DNA from: Gemmatimonadota bacterium
Lineage (GTDB): Bacteria > Gemmatimonadota > Gemmatimonadetes > Longimicrobiales > Gaopeijiaceae
DNA: 56,988 bases
NCBI GenBank assembly: GCA_022822445.1
Contig: JAJEBR010000036.1
Coordinates: forward strand, 1-56,988
Reading direction: 5' to 3'
The notes below the pieces were generated by a model, which was not told the DNA's origin, did no database searches, and worked only from the letters and a program-made list of their open reading frames with translations. A program made the translations under genes and the position numbers. This document shows positions 41,881 through 51,650 of the stretch, one piece after another. How positions within the stretch are numbered: position 1 is the stretch's first letter; each line of letters starts with the position of its first letter.

Positions 41881-43213
41881 GATGCAACAGCTCTCGACCT
41901 TCTGGTTCTGGGTGGCTGGCGCCGCGAAGGTGATCGGCGTCTTCACCGTGGTCATGCTGGCGGTCGCGTACATGACGCTCGCCGAGCGGCGGGTGTCGGG
42001 CTTCATCCAGGACCGGCTGGGGCCGAACCGGGTGGGGCCCTTCGGGCTGCTGCAGCCCATCGCCGACGCGGTGAAGAACCTCATCAAGGAAGAGACGATG
42101 CCGGGGACGAGCTCGAAGTTCTACTTCGTGCTGGGCCCGATGCTCGCGATCATGCCGGCGGTGGTGACCTTCGCGGTCATCCCCATCGCCGCGCCGCTGC
42201 CCACCCCGGTGGGGACGGTGGACATGATCGTGGCCGACGTGCCGATCGGCATCCTCTACATCCTGGCGCTTTCGTCGCTGGCGGTCTACGGGATCGTGCT
42301 CGCCGGGTGGGCCTCGAACAACAAATACGCCTTCCTGGGCGGGCTGCGGGCGTCCGCCCAGATGATCTCCTACGAGGTCGCGCTGGGGCTGAGCGTCATC
42401 GCGGTGCTCCTCCTGGCCGGCAACGTAACGCTGACCGAGATGGTCTGGCAGCAGCAGCAGATGAAGCTGTGGTTCGTCTTCCCGCTGTCGCTGGCGTTCA
42501 TCTTCTTCGTCATCTCCGCGCTGGCCGAGACCAACCGGCTCCCCTTCGACATGCCGGAGGCCGAGTCGGAACTCATCACCGGCTATCACACCGAATACTC
42601 GGCCATGAAGTTCTCGATGTTCTTCATCGCGGAGTACTCGCACGTGCTCACGGCGTCGGCGCTGATGGCCACGCTCTTCTTCGGCGGCTGGGACATCCCC
42701 GTCTGGACCGGCGACGACATGTTCTGGCACGAGGGCGCGCTGATCCGCGGGTTCGACGAGGCCGGCGCCCCGATCGCCGCGACTCCGAGCGTGCTGATCA
42801 CCCTGCTGACGCTGGGCGCGTTCTCCGCCAAGACCGCCTTCTTCGTGCTGCTCTACATCTGGATCCGCTGGACGCTGCCTCGCTTCCGCTACGACCAGGT
42901 CATGCACCTGGGGTGGAAGGTGCTGCTGCCGGCGGCGCTCGGGTACATCGTGCTGATCGCGGGGACGATGCTCGTCCTCGACCAGCTCGGCGTCCCCTTC
43001 GGCCTCAGGTACGGGCTGATCCTGACCGGGGTGAGCGGGGTCACGACGGTCGCCTTCCTCTTCTTCGTCGACCGCGACCGGGTGATCTCGGGCGCGCACG
43101 GGCAGGGCAGCGTGGCTCGGATCAGGGCGCGCGCCGCGGCCGCGGGCATCCGGGACGCTCACGGGGCTCAGGCCGCGCCGGCGACGGCCCGGTCGAATCC
43201 GGCCTCCAGCTGA
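41873..43213 (+). CDS. nuoH: NADH-quinone oxidoreductase subunit H
   Basis: Membrane subunit forming the quinone entry and the link to proton pumping. Eight or nine membrane helices. Landmarks are AERRVSGFIQDRLGPNRVGP, FGLLQPIADAVKNLIKEE, GILYILALSSLAVYGIVLAG, LRASAQMISYEVALGLS, the acidic loop ETNRLPFDMPEAESELITGY (family signature) and HTEYSAMKFSMFFIAEY, then LYIWIRWTLPRFRYDQVMHL. A 30-residue basic Ala-rich tail ends the 446-residue protein. ATG 41873 overlaps the nuoG stop. GGAGG precedes it. Confidence 0.96.
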   Translation: MHEMQQLSTFWFWVAGAAKVIGVFTVVMLAVAYMTLAERRVSGFIQDRLGPNRVGPFGLLQPIADAVKNLIKEETMPGTSSKFYFVLGPMLAIMPAVVTFAVIPIAAPLPTPVGTVDMIVADVPIGILYILALSSLAVYGIVLAGWASNNKYAFLGGLRASAQMISYEVALGLSVIAVLLLAGNVTLTEMVWQQQQMKLWFVFPLSLAFIFFVISALAETNRLPFDMPEAESELITGYHTEYSAMKFSMFFIAEYSHVLTASALMATLFFGGWDIPVWTGDDMFWHEGALIRGFDEAGAPIAATPSVLITLLTLGAFSAKTAFFVLLYIWIRWTLPRFRYDQVMHLGWKVLLPAALGYIVLIAGTMLVLDQLGVPFGLRYGLILTGVSGVTTVAFLFFVDRDRVISGAHGQGSVARIRARAAAAGIRDAHGAQAAPATARSNPASS

Positions 43214-43230
43214 AACGGGAGCGAACGACA

Positions 43231-43731
43231 ATGGCGATATCGGTCAAGGTGATGCGGCGCCCGGATCCGGGGCGCACCTCGTACATGCGCGCCACCCTCA
43301 AGGGAATGAGCCTGACCTTCAAGCACCTGGTGCGGCTGAAGAAGGTCACCCTGGAATACCCGGAGGATCAGCCGGAACTGCACCCCCGCTGGCGCGGCAC
43401 GCACCGCATGGAAGTGCATGCGGACGGCCGCCCCAAGTGCGTGGCCTGCGGACTCTGTCCCACCGTCTGCCCGGCGAACTGCATCCGCCTGGTGGGCGGC
43501 GAGGACGACCAGGGCAACCGCTACCCCATCGTCTACGAGATCGACGAGTTCCGCTGCATCTTCTGCGGGATGTGCCAGGAGGTCTGCCCGGTGGAGGCGA
43601 TCCACGTCGGCCAGCACTTCGAGAACGCCGAATACACCCGCGACCGCTTCGTCTACGACCTCGACCGCCTGATGGAGCAGGACCATCCGACGACCCTCCT
43701 CTGGGACCCCTCCGACCCGCGTTCCGAATGA
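43231..43731 (+). CDS. nuoI: NADH-quinone oxidoreductase subunit I
   Basis: Ferredoxin-like subunit with two 4Fe-4S clusters (N6a, N6b) passing electrons to NuoB. The clusters are CVACGLCPTVCPANCI (about 69-84) and CIFCGMCQEVCPVEAI (about 108-123). The N-terminal helix TLKGMSLTFKHLVRLKKVTL contacts the membrane arm, and RFVYDLDRLM is a typical C-terminal block. At 166 residues it is normal. GGGAGCGAACGACA gives a usable ribosome-binding site. The stop overlaps the nuoJ ATG. Confidence 0.96.
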   Translation: MAISVKVMRRPDPGRTSYMRATLKGMSLTFKHLVRLKKVTLEYPEDQPELHPRWRGTHRMEVHADGRPKCVACGLCPTVCPANCIRLVGGEDDQGNRYPIVYEIDEFRCIFCGMCQEVCPVEAIHVGQHFENAEYTRDRFVYDLDRLMEQDHPTTLLWDPSDPRSE

Positions 43732-44255
43732 TCGAAGTCCTCTTCGTCCTCTTCGCCGTCGTCGCCCTCGGGGGCGCGTTCGGCGTGGTGATCAGCAAGA
43801 GCCCCGTGGCCAGCCTGCTCTTCATGGTGGCCACCCTGGCGAGCGTCGCGGGGATCTACGTGCTCTTCGAGGCGCACTTCCTGGCCGCGATCCAGGTGCT
43901 GGTCTACGCGGGGGCGATCATGGTGCTCTTCCTCTTCGTGATCATGCTCCTGAACCTGGGGCACGACTACCGCGCGGACCTCAGGTTCGGCCTCTGGTCG
44001 CTGCTCGCCTTCGTGGTGGCGGGACTGACGGCGGGGGTGCTGGCGCAGGGCTTCATGGACGTGGGGGACACCGGCTTCCGGGAGGACGGGGCCGCCATAG
44101 CCGCCGCCCTGGACGAGGCCGCGCGCGAGGAGGGGGTGGCGGGGGTGATCGCGGAGCCGCTCTTCACCGACTACGTCGTCGCCTTCGAACTGATGGGCCT
44201 GCTGCTGCTGGTGGCGATCGTCGCTGCCGTCGTGCTGGCCAAACCGCGCAACTGA
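43728..44255 (+). CDS. nuoJ: NADH-quinone oxidoreductase subunit J
   Basis: Small membrane subunit with five predicted helices, one of which contains the conserved pi-bulge region AAIQVLVYAGAIMVLFLFVI (about 53-72). It starts MIEVLFVLFAVVALGGAFGV and ends with LMGLLLLVAIVAAVVLAKPR. Between helices 4 and 5 is an acidic loop (DEAAREEGVAGVIAEPLF). At 175 residues it matches the family. ATG 43728 overlaps the nuoI TGA. Confidence 0.95.
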   Translation: MIEVLFVLFAVVALGGAFGVVISKSPVASLLFMVATLASVAGIYVLFEAHFLAAIQVLVYAGAIMVLFLFVIMLLNLGHDYRADLRFGLWSLLAFVVAGLTAGVLAQGFMDVGDTGFREDGAAIAAALDEAAREEGVAGVIAEPLFTDYVVAFELMGLLLLVAIVAAVVLAKPRN

Positions 44256-44270
44256 GCCACCGGGAGACCG

Positions 44271-44564
44271 ATGCTGACCCATGCCCTCATCCTGAGCGCC
44301 GCGCTCTTCGTGATTGGCACGCTGGGCGTGATCGTGCGCAGGAACGCGATCGTGATCTTCCTCTGCATCGAACTGCAGCTCAACGCGGTCAACCTGGCCT
44401 TCGTGGCGCTGTCGCGGTATACGGGCATCGAGGGGCAGCTGTACGTCTTCTTCGTGATGACCGTGGCGGCGGCGGAGGCGGCCGTGGGGCTGGCGATCAT
44501 CATCTCGATCTTCCGGCACTACGAGACGGTCAACGTGGACAAGTTCAACCTGCTGAAGTGGTGA
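44271..44564 (+). CDS. nuoK: NADH-quinone oxidoreductase subunit K
   Basis: Three-helix membrane subunit of the proton path. The two key buried Glu residues are in [20 protein letters not shown] (helix 2) and [20 protein letters not shown] (helix 3). It ends with the common [10 protein letters not shown]. Length 97 is typical. GGGAG lies 7 bp upstream of ATG 44271. nuoL begins 5 bp after its stop. Confidence 0.96.
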   Translation: MLTHALILSAALFVIGTLGVIVRRNAIVIFLCIELQLNAVNLAFVALSRYTGIEGQLYVFFVMTVAAAEAAVGLAIIISIFRHYETVNVDKFNLLKW

Positions 44565-44568
44565 CCTG

Positions 44569-46761
44569 ATGCTGTCCGCCGCCGCCGCCACCGCCGCAGC
44601 CGCCGCAGCCGCGCCTGGCCCGGGCCCGCTCGCCCGGCAGGCCGCCGACTGGGAGCCGCTGCTCCCCGGCTTGATCATCCTGCTGCCGCTGCTGGGCTTC
44701 ATCGCGAACGGCATACTCGCGCTGTGGGCGGCCCGGCAGTCTTCCGCAGCCGTGCGGGCCGGGGGCGAGTGGGACCCCTTTGCGGGCGACAGGCGTCCCC
44801 TTACGCACACGCTGCCCACCTGGATCGGCCCGGGGGTGATGGCCCTCGCCTTCCTGCTGACGCTGTGGAACTTCGAGGGAATGTGGGCGGCGCACCTCGA
44901 CGAACCGGTCGTGGAGAAGTTCTGGAGCTGGATCGTCACGAGCACGCTGACCGTCGACGCGGCGATCCAGCTCGACCAGCTCTCGATGATCATGATGCTG
45001 GTGGTGACGGGGGTCGGCTTCCTCATCCACGTCTTCAGCGTGGGCTACATGCGCGACGACGTGGGCTACCCCCGCTACTTCGCGTACCTGAACCTCTTCG
45101 TCTTCTTCATGCTGGTGCTGGTGATGGGCGCCGGGTACGGGATGATGTTCATCGGCTGGGAGGGCGTGGGGCTCTGCAGCTACCTGCTGATCGGGTACTG
45201 GTTCACCGACCGGGAGAAGTCGGACGCCGGCAAGAAGGCGTTCATCGTCAACCGGATCGGGGACTTCGGGTTCCTGCTGGCGATGTTCCTGCTCTACCAG
45301 GCCTTCGGGACGCTGGAGTTCGGGGGCATCTTCGACGAAGCGGAGGGGCAGCTGGTCGCGGGCGGCGCCGTCGTCACGTCCATCACGCTGCTGCTCATGC
45401 TGGGCGCGGCCGGGAAGAGCGCCCAGGTGCCGCTGCACGTCTGGCTCCCCGACGCCATGGCGGGCCCCACGCCCGTCTCCGCCCTCATCCACGCGGCCAC
45501 GATGGTCACGGCGGGGGTCTACATGGTGGCGCGTTCGTCGGTGCTGTACGCGCTGGCGCCGACCAGCCAGGCGGTGGTGGCGGGGATCGGGGTGCTCACC
45601 GCGCTCATCGCGGCGACGATCGCGCTCAAGCAGTACGACATCAAGAAGGTGCTGGCCTACTCGACCGTCTCCCAGCTCGGCTTCATGTTCCTCGGCGCGG
45701 GCGTGGGCGCCTTCACCGCCGCCATCTTCCACCTCATGACCCACGCCTTCTTCAAGGCGCTGCTCTTCCTGGGCGCGGGCGCGGTCATCCACTCGATGCA
45801 CCACGCGCTGCACAGGACCGGCAGCCACGAGGACGCGCAGGACATGCGGAACATGGGGGGACTCCGCACCCGCATGCGCATCACCTGCGCGGTGATGTGG
45901 ATCGCCACCCTCGCAATCGCCGGGATCTGGCCCTTCGCCGGCTTCTTCTCGAAGGACGAGATCATCTGGTACACGGCGGCGTGGGCCGGCGCGGAGTCGA
46001 ACCCCTACGGATGGCTCTACACGGTGTACTGGCTGGTCGCGCTCGCCACGGCGCTCCTCACGGCCTTCTACATGACGCGGCTGATGATCATGACCTTCCA
46101 CGGGGCGAGCCGGGTGGAGCAGGGGGCTCGCGGCCACCTTCACGAAGCGCCGCCCGTGATGACGGTGCCGCTGATCGTGCTGGCGGTGCTGTCGGTGTTC
46201 GGGGGATGGGTGAACGTGCCCGAGGCGCTGAGCGATTCGGTCGTGGGGTTCTTCGGCGCGCTGCCGATGAGCGAGTGGCTGCACCACTGGCTGGAGCCGG
46301 TAACGGAGAGCGCGGCGGGGGTCCAGGTCGCCGCGATGGGGGATCCGTCCTACAGCGCGCCGCTGTTCGGGGGCGGCGAAGTGATGTGGGCGCTGCTCTC
46401 GACGCTGGCGGCGGCCGCGGTGGTCGCCGGAGCGGGCCGGTTCCTGCTGGCCCGCAAGTACGTCCCGGCCGCCGAGGCAGCCGCGCCGTCGAGCGGACTC
46501 GGCCGGATCCTCTACAACAAGTGGTACTTCGACGAGATCTTCGACCGCGGTGTCGTGCAGCCCATCCTGGCCGCCTCGCGGTGGTGCTGGAAGGTGGTCG
46601 ACACGGTCCTCATCGACGGATTCGTCAACTTCGTCGGCAACTTCACCCGTCTCGCCGGCTGGCTCGCCAGCCTCTTCCAGACCGGCCAGGCGACCACCTA
46701 CGCCTTCGTGCTGACCCTCGGCGTCCTTGCGATCCTGGGGGCGGCGGTCTTCCTGCAATAG
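44569..46761 (+). CDS. nuoL: NADH-quinone oxidoreductase subunit L
   Basis: Largest antiporter-like subunit, with the long lateral helix along the membrane arm. The 730 residues include about 15-16 membrane segments. Landmarks are LVVTGVGFLIHVFSVGYM, MFIGWEGVGLCSYLLIGYW with its conserved Glu, AAGKSAQVPLHVWLPDAMAG (Lys), PTPVSALIHAATMVTAGVYM, STVSQLGFMFLGAG and FKALLFLGAGAVIHSMHH. A short Ala/Pro N-terminal leader precedes the first helix. ATG 44569 follows the nuoK stop immediately. Confidence 0.97.
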   Translation: MLSAAAATAAAAAAAPGPGPLARQAADWEPLLPGLIILLPLLGFIANGILALWAARQSSAAVRAGGEWDPFAGDRRPLTHTLPTWIGPGVMALAFLLTLWNFEGMWAAHLDEPVVEKFWSWIVTSTLTVDAAIQLDQLSMIMMLVVTGVGFLIHVFSVGYMRDDVGYPRYFAYLNLFVFFMLVLVMGAGYGMMFIGWEGVGLCSYLLIGYWFTDREKSDAGKKAFIVNRIGDFGFLLAMFLLYQAFGTLEFGGIFDEAEGQLVAGGAVVTSITLLLMLGAAGKSAQVPLHVWLPDAMAGPTPVSALIHAATMVTAGVYMVARSSVLYALAPTSQAVVAGIGVLTALIAATIALKQYDIKKVLAYSTVSQLGFMFLGAGVGAFTAAIFHLMTHAFFKALLFLGAGAVIHSMHHALHRTGSHEDAQDMRNMGGLRTRMRITCAVMWIATLAIAGIWPFAGFFSKDEIIWYTAAWAGAESNPYGWLYTVYWLVALATALLTAFYMTRLMIMTFHGASRVEQGARGHLHEAPPVMTVPLIVLAVLSVFGGWVNVPEALSDSVVGFFGALPMSEWLHHWLEPVTESAAGVQVAAMGDPSYSAPLFGGGEVMWALLSTLAAAAVVAGAGRFLLARKYVPAAEAAAPSSGLGRILYNKWYFDEIFDRGVVQPILAASRWCWKVVDTVLIDGFVNFVGNFTRLAGWLASLFQTGQATTYAFVLTLGVLAILGAAVFLQ

Positions 46762-46765
46762 CGCC

Positions 46766-48430
46766 ATGACCAGCTTCGTCAATTCGATTCCGGGGCTTTA
46801 CGGGGACTGGATCCTCCACGCGCTGGTCTGGCTGCCGGTGGCGGGGCTGGTCCACGTCCTCGCCTCGCCCGCGGACCGGGCTGCCGGGCTCGCTTTCCGC
46901 TGGTCGGGGGCGGTGTTCATCCTGAGTCTGGGGCTGTGGTGGGCCTTCGATCCCGGAGACGGCGGGTTCATGCTCGAGTCCTCCGTGCCGTGGATCGAGG
47001 CCTGGGGGGTGAACTACTCGCTGGGGATCGACGGGATCTCCGTCTTCATGGTGCTTCTCACCACCCTGGTGACCCCGATCGCCATCCTGGGCTCCTTCAA
47101 CTACATCAAGAGGCGGCGGAAGGCCTTCTACGCGCTGATGCTGTTGCTGCAGATGGGGGTGGTCGGCGTCTTCCTGGCTACCGACATCTTCCTCTTCTAT
47201 GTCTTCTTCGAACTCACGCTGGTCCCGATGTACTTCATCGTGGGCATCTGGGGGGGAGAGCGAAGGATCTACGCCGCGGTGAAGTTCTTCCTCTACACGG
47301 CGGTCGGGTCGCTGCTGATGCTGGTTGCGATCCTGTACATGTACTTCAGCAGCGGGGTGGACTCCTTCAGCTACGAGGCGTTCCTGAGCGCGGACCTCTC
47401 GCTGCGGGAGCAGCTGTGGCTCTTCGCGGCCTTCGCGCTGGCCTTCGGGATCAAGGTGCCGATCTTCCCGCTCCACACCTGGCTTCCCGACGCGCACGTG
47501 GAGGCGCCCACGCCGGGCTCGGTGATCCTGGCCTCGCTGCTGCTCAAGATGGGCACCTACGGCTTCCTCAGGTTCCTGCTGCCGTTCTTCCCCGGGGCGG
47601 CGCAGCACCCCACCGTGGTCACGGTGATGCTCGTCGTCGGTGTGGCGGGGATCATCTACGCGGCCTGGGTGGCGGCGGTGCAGCCCGACGCGAAGAAGCT
47701 GGTCGCCTACACCTCGGTCGCGCACATGGGGTTCGTCGTGATCGGCGTCTTCGCCCTGACCGTCAACGGGCTGCAGGGCGGGCTCGTCGTGATGATCAGC
47801 CACGGCGTCTCCACCGGCGCCCTCTTCCTGCTGCTGGGGATGATGTACGAACGCCGCCACAGCCGCCTCATCGACGACTTCGGCGGGATCGGGCGGGTCG
47901 CGCCCCTCTTTGCCACCGCCTTCGTGATCACGGCACTGGCCTCGATCGGCCTCCCCGGCACCAGCGGCTTCGTCGGCGAATTCCTCGCGCTGATCGGCAC
48001 CTTCGAGACCCACGCGCTCGCCGCGATCATCGCCGCCACCGGGGTCATCTTCGCGGCCTACTACATGCTGCCCATGGTCCAGCGTGTCCTCTTCAACGAG
48101 CTGGACAAGGAGGAGAACCGCAACTTCAGCGACCTGTCGCGGCGCGAGATGTGGGTCCTCGGCCCTCTGGTCGCGCTGATGATCTGGATCGGCGTGCAGC
48201 CCGGGCCGTTCCTGGAGCGCATGGAGCCCAGCGTGCAGGCGGTGCTGGAGCGGGTGGAGGACGGGGCGATGGCCGCGGCGGAGTCCACGGAGACCGACGG
48301 TAACGAGCGGGCCGACGCGTCCGTTCGTGCGCTCCCACCTGCGGACTCCGGCCCAGCCGACGGCCCGGATGTCACCCCGGCCTCCGCCCCCACCCTCGCC
48401 CCCACCACCACGCCCGGCGGGGAGGACTGA
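46766..48430 (+). CDS. nuoM: NADH-quinone oxidoreductase subunit M
   Basis: Antiporter-like proton-pumping subunit with about 14 helices. Diagnostic segments: YSLGIDGISVFMVLLTTLVT, FYVFFELTLVPMYFIVGIWG (functional Glu), KVPIFPLHTWLPDAHVEAPT (Lys), SVAHMGFVVIGVFALT and GLPGTSGFVGEFLALIG. After the last helix a soluble tail of about 65 residues rich in Ala, Pro, Ser and Thr (from about ERVEDGAMAAAEST to TPGGED) is added, making 554 residues, longer than the usual 480-510. ATG 46766 lies 4 bp after the nuoL stop. Confidence 0.97.
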   Translation: MTSFVNSIPGLYGDWILHALVWLPVAGLVHVLASPADRAAGLAFRWSGAVFILSLGLWWAFDPGDGGFMLESSVPWIEAWGVNYSLGIDGISVFMVLLTTLVTPIAILGSFNYIKRRRKAFYALMLLLQMGVVGVFLATDIFLFYVFFELTLVPMYFIVGIWGGERRIYAAVKFFLYTAVGSLLMLVAILYMYFSSGVDSFSYEAFLSADLSLREQLWLFAAFALAFGIKVPIFPLHTWLPDAHVEAPTPGSVILASLLLKMGTYGFLRFLLPFFPGAAQHPTVVTVMLVVGVAGIIYAAWVAAVQPDAKKLVAYTSVAHMGFVVIGVFALTVNGLQGGLVVMISHGVSTGALFLLLGMMYERRHSRLIDDFGGIGRVAPLFATAFVITALASIGLPGTSGFVGEFLALIGTFETHALAAIIAATGVIFAAYYMLPMVQRVLFNELDKEENRNFSDLSRREMWVLGPLVALMIWIGVQPGPFLERMEPSVQAVLERVEDGAMAAAESTETDGNERADASVRALPPADSGPADGPDVTPASAPTLAPTTTPGGED

Positions 48431-48434
48431 CGCC

Positions 48435-49946
48435 ATGCTGCTCGACTACTCGTCCAGCTTCCACTACGTCCTGGCGCTCCTCCCGGAGGTGGTGATCTCG
48501 ATCGGGGGGATGCTGGTGCTGATCATGGGGGTGGTGCGCGGCCGCGACGGCGGCAGCAGCGCCGAACTGGGGTGGATCTCGCTGGCCGTGCTGGCGGTGG
48601 CGGCGGTGGCCAACGGGTGGCTCTATTCGGGGGTGAGCGAATCCGGCGCCACCGCGATGTTCGCGCTCGACGGCTTCCGCCTCTTCGCCAACTGGGTCTT
48701 CCTGATCGGCGCGGCCTTCTCGATCGTCATCTCGCTCGCGTACGTGGACCGGCAGCGCCTCCAGGCCGGGGAGTACTACGCGCTGATCCTCTTCGCGACC
48801 ATCGGGATGATGGTCATGGCCGCCGCGCGCGACCTGATGGTGATCTTCCTGGGCCTTGAGCTGATGTCGATCGCCGTCTACGCGCTGGTCGGCTTCAACC
48901 GCCGCGACCGGCGCAGCGCCGAAGCCGGCCTCAAGTACTTCCTGCTCGGCGCCTTCGCCAGCGGCTTCCTCCTCTTCGGCATCGCGCTGGTCTACGGCGC
49001 GACCGGCAGCGCCAACATCCACGCGGTCGCGGTGGCGGTTCAGGACGGCGCCGCCCCGGCCGCACTGATGGTCCCGGGAGTCGCGCTCCTCGCCATCGGG
49101 CTGGCCTTCAAGGTCGCGGTCGTGCCCTTCCACATGTGGACCCCGGATGTCTACGAGGGCGCCCCCACCCCCGTCACCGCGTTCATGGCGGCCGCGGTCA
49201 AGGCGGCGGCCTTCGCGGCCTTCCTGCGCGTCTTCGTGGTCGGGCTCGACGGCGTCTACAACCAGTGGTGGAGCATCCTGTGGTGGCTCGCGGCGATCAC
49301 GATGGTCGCGGGCAACGTGATCGCGCTCGTCCAGTCCAGCGTCAAGCGCATGCTGGCCTACTCGTCGATCGCGCACGGGGGCTACCTGCTGGTCGCGCTG
49401 GTGGCCGCCAACGACACCGCCGCCGCGGCGCTCCTGTTCTACCTGCTGATCTACACGGTGATGAACATCGGCGCCTTCGCGATCGTGATCTCGGTGGGCA
49501 ACCAGTCCGAAGAGAACATGAGCATCGAGAGCTACGCCGGCTTCGGGTGGCGCAAGCCGGTGATGGGCGTCTTCATGACGATATTCCTGCTCTCGCTGGC
49601 CGGGTTCCCGGGGACGGCGGGATTCATCGCCAAGTACAACCTGCTGCTGGGGGCGGCCGAGTCGCGGCTGTGGGTGCTGTCCGTGATCCTCGTGCTCACC
49701 ACGGTCGTGTCGTACTGGTACTACCTGCGCGTGGCCTGGTACATGTGGATGAAGGAGGCGCCGGAGGAAACGGCTGCGGGCGGCCCGGCCCACGCCCTCA
49801 CCCCCTTCGCCACCCATGTGGTCCTCTTCGTGAGCGTCGGACTGATTCTGCTGGGCGGCATCTTCCCCGGCGCGTTGCTGGAGATGGCGGCGGATTCGGT
49901 GGTGGGGCTGAGGGACTTCATGGCCGGGCCCGTGGCGGGGAACTGA
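48435..49946 (+). CDS. nuoN: NADH-quinone oxidoreductase subunit N
   Basis: Third antiporter-like subunit, last gene of the operon. The 503 residues carry about 14 helices. Markers are LPEVVISIGGMLVLIMGVV at the start, FLGLELMSIAVYALVGFNR, SAEAGLKYFLLGAFASGFLL, FKVAVVPFHMWTPDVYEGAP, AYSSIAHGGYLLVALVA and LLSLAGFPGTAGFIAKYNLL. ATG 48435 is 4 bp after the nuoM stop. With it all 14 subunits A-N are present in the standard order in about 14.7 kb. Confidence 0.97.
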   Translation: MLLDYSSSFHYVLALLPEVVISIGGMLVLIMGVVRGRDGGSSAELGWISLAVLAVAAVANGWLYSGVSESGATAMFALDGFRLFANWVFLIGAAFSIVISLAYVDRQRLQAGEYYALILFATIGMMVMAAARDLMVIFLGLELMSIAVYALVGFNRRDRRSAEAGLKYFLLGAFASGFLLFGIALVYGATGSANIHAVAVAVQDGAAPAALMVPGVALLAIGLAFKVAVVPFHMWTPDVYEGAPTPVTAFMAAAVKAAAFAAFLRVFVVGLDGVYNQWWSILWWLAAITMVAGNVIALVQSSVKRMLAYSSIAHGGYLLVALVAANDTAAAALLFYLLIYTVMNIGAFAIVISVGNQSEENMSIESYAGFGWRKPVMGVFMTIFLLSLAGFPGTAGFIAKYNLLLGAAESRLWVLSVILVLTTVVSYWYYLRVAWYMWMKEAPEETAAGGPAHALTPFATHVVLFVSVGLILLGGIFPGALLEMAADSVVGLRDFMAGPVAGN

Positions 49947-50018
49947 CGGCGGCCGTCCACGGCAGGCGGTCTGTTCGGCCGGGGAGCAGGGCGGAGGGGA
50001 GCCTTGAGGTCGAAAATG

Positions 50019-50055
50019 GTAAAGCCGACATGACTTTTCGTAAAGCCGACATTAC
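50019..50055. promoter_or_regulatory. paired 16-bp operator sites, 21 bp apart, between nuoN and the mutase gene
   Basis: GTAAAGCCGACATGAC (50019-50034) and GTAAAGCCGACATTAC (50040-50055) differ at one base and start 21 bp apart, the same geometry and consensus as at 11495-11531 and 56602-56638. They stand about 90 bp before the phosphomannomutase ATG in an AT-rich patch. No nuo terminator is recognised in the 196-bp gap around them. Confidence 0.65.
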
Positions 50056-50142
50056 ACCTTCGATCAGGCGGACACGGTGGTCCGGCGTGGACGCATCGCC
50101 GCTCGAACGCCATATGGATCCTGACGGCGGGCCGCCACCCCG

Positions 50143-51546
50143 ATGCCGCCCGTGAATCCGTCCCCGGTAAACCCGCTTCCGCTGAAGGACCACATCTTCC
50201 GGCAGTACGACATCCGCGGGATCGTCGGCGAGGATCTGGATGCGGGGGTCGCGGAGGCCGTGGGGCGCGCATACGGCTCCGAGCTTCGGGCGCGCACCGG
50301 GAAGGCGTCGCCGCTGGTGGTGGTGGGCGAGGACAACCGCCCGTCGTCGCCGGTTCTGCGGGCCGGGCTGGCCGCCGGACTGAGGTCCTCCGGGTGCGAT
50401 GTGATCCAGCTGAACACCGTGCCCACACCCGTCGCGTACTTCGCCGAGCACGAGTATGCAGCCGACGGGGCCGTGCAGATCACCGGTTCCCACAATCCGT
50501 CCGAGTACAACGGCATCAAGATGACGATGGGCGGCGCTTCGCTGCACGGGGGCGCGATTCGGGCGCTCCTGAGACGCATCCGCGAGGGCGACCTGGCGGG
50601 CGGGGACGGCGCGCTGGACGAACGCGATGTGCTCCCGGCCTACGTCGCCGACATCGCCGGTCGCTTCCGCCTCGCCCGCCCCGTCAGGGCGGTGGTCGAC
50701 TGCGGCAACGGCACCGGCTCGGTGGTCGCGGTCGAGCTGCTCGAGGCGGTCGGCGCCGACGTGGTGCCGCTCTACTGCGAGTCCGACGGCACCTTCCCCA
50801 ACCATCACCCCGACCCGACGGTGGACGAGAACGTGCAGGACCTCATCGCCGCCGTCCGCGCCCACGGCGCCGAGGTGGGCATCGGCTTCGACGGCGACGC
50901 GGACCGGATCGGCGTGGTGGACAACCGTGGCGACATCATCCGGGGCGACGTTCTCCTCCTTCTCTTCGGCCTCGACCTGCTACGGCGCCGGGGCCCCGGC
51001 GAAACCCTCGTCTTCGACGTGAAGTGCTCGCAGGTCCTGCCGGAGGAGTTCGCGCGCGCGGGCGGCGTTCCCGTCATGTGGAAGACCGGCCATTCCCTCA
51101 TCAAGGAGAAGATGCGCGAGACGGGGGCGCTCATCGCCGGCGAACTCTCTGGCCACATCTGCTTCGCCGACGAATACCTGGGCTTCGACGACGCCCTCTA
51201 CGCCGCCTGCCGCCTTCTGGAGATGGTGGCGGCCTCCCCGGAACCGCTCTCCGCAACGACCGCGGCTCTCCCCGCGTACGTGTCGACCCCCGAACTGCGC
51301 ATCGAAGTCCCGGAAGCGGAGAAGTTCGACCTGGTCGAGCGCGCCGTCGCGCACTTCAGCGCCCGCCACGAGGTGGTCGCGGTGGACGGTGTGCGCGTCC
51401 TCTTCGGCGACGGATGGGGGCTGGTGCGCGCGTCGAACACGCAGCCGGTGATCGTGGCCCGGTTCGAGGCGAAGACGGCAGAGCGCCTGGCCGAGATCCG
51501 GGACGTGATGGAGAGGTGGCTGCGGGGGCAGGGGGTGGGGGTGTGA
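50143..51546 (+). CDS. phosphomannomutase/phosphoglucomutase
   Basis: Moves phosphate between C6 and C1 of mannose or glucose phosphates for polysaccharide and nucleotide-sugar synthesis. The 467-residue protein has the four-domain alpha-D-phosphohexomutase layout: IFRQYDIRGIVGEDL near the start, the phosphoserine loop ITGSHNPSEYNGIK (about 109-122), the Mg-binding GFDGDADRIGVVD (about 247-259), the sugar loop GELSGHICFADEY and the C-terminal phosphate loop VRASNTQPVIVARFEAK. This matches dual-specificity enzymes of the AlgC type. ATG 50143 has no strong ribosome-binding site. It is transcribed alone behind the paired operator. Confidence 0.93.
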   Translation: MPPVNPSPVNPLPLKDHIFRQYDIRGIVGEDLDAGVAEAVGRAYGSELRARTGKASPLVVVGEDNRPSSPVLRAGLAAGLRSSGCDVIQLNTVPTPVAYFAEHEYAADGAVQITGSHNPSEYNGIKMTMGGASLHGGAIRALLRRIREGDLAGGDGALDERDVLPAYVADIAGRFRLARPVRAVVDCGNGTGSVVAVELLEAVGADVVPLYCESDGTFPNHHPDPTVDENVQDLIAAVRAHGAEVGIGFDGDADRIGVVDNRGDIIRGDVLLLLFGLDLLRRRGPGETLVFDVKCSQVLPEEFARAGGVPVMWKTGHSLIKEKMRETGALIAGELSGHICFADEYLGFDDALYAACRLLEMVAASPEPLSATTAALPAYVSTPELRIEVPEAEKFDLVERAVAHFSARHEVVAVDGVRVLFGDGWGLVRASNTQPVIVARFEAKTAERLAEIRDVMERWLRGQGVGV

Positions 51547-51650
51547 ACTCACCGTTACCGCCTCACCTCACCCCCGCTCGACGACCAGTTCGTGAGTATG
51601 AGGGGTTGACAAGAAGGGGGGGCTGATAGCGTTTCGTACACGGAATCGGC

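Noticed and set aside
51606-51640. TTGACA at 51606 as the promoter of the Cys-rich gene
   Set aside because: No acceptable -10 hexamer occurs 15-19 bp downstream, so only the hexamer is mentioned.
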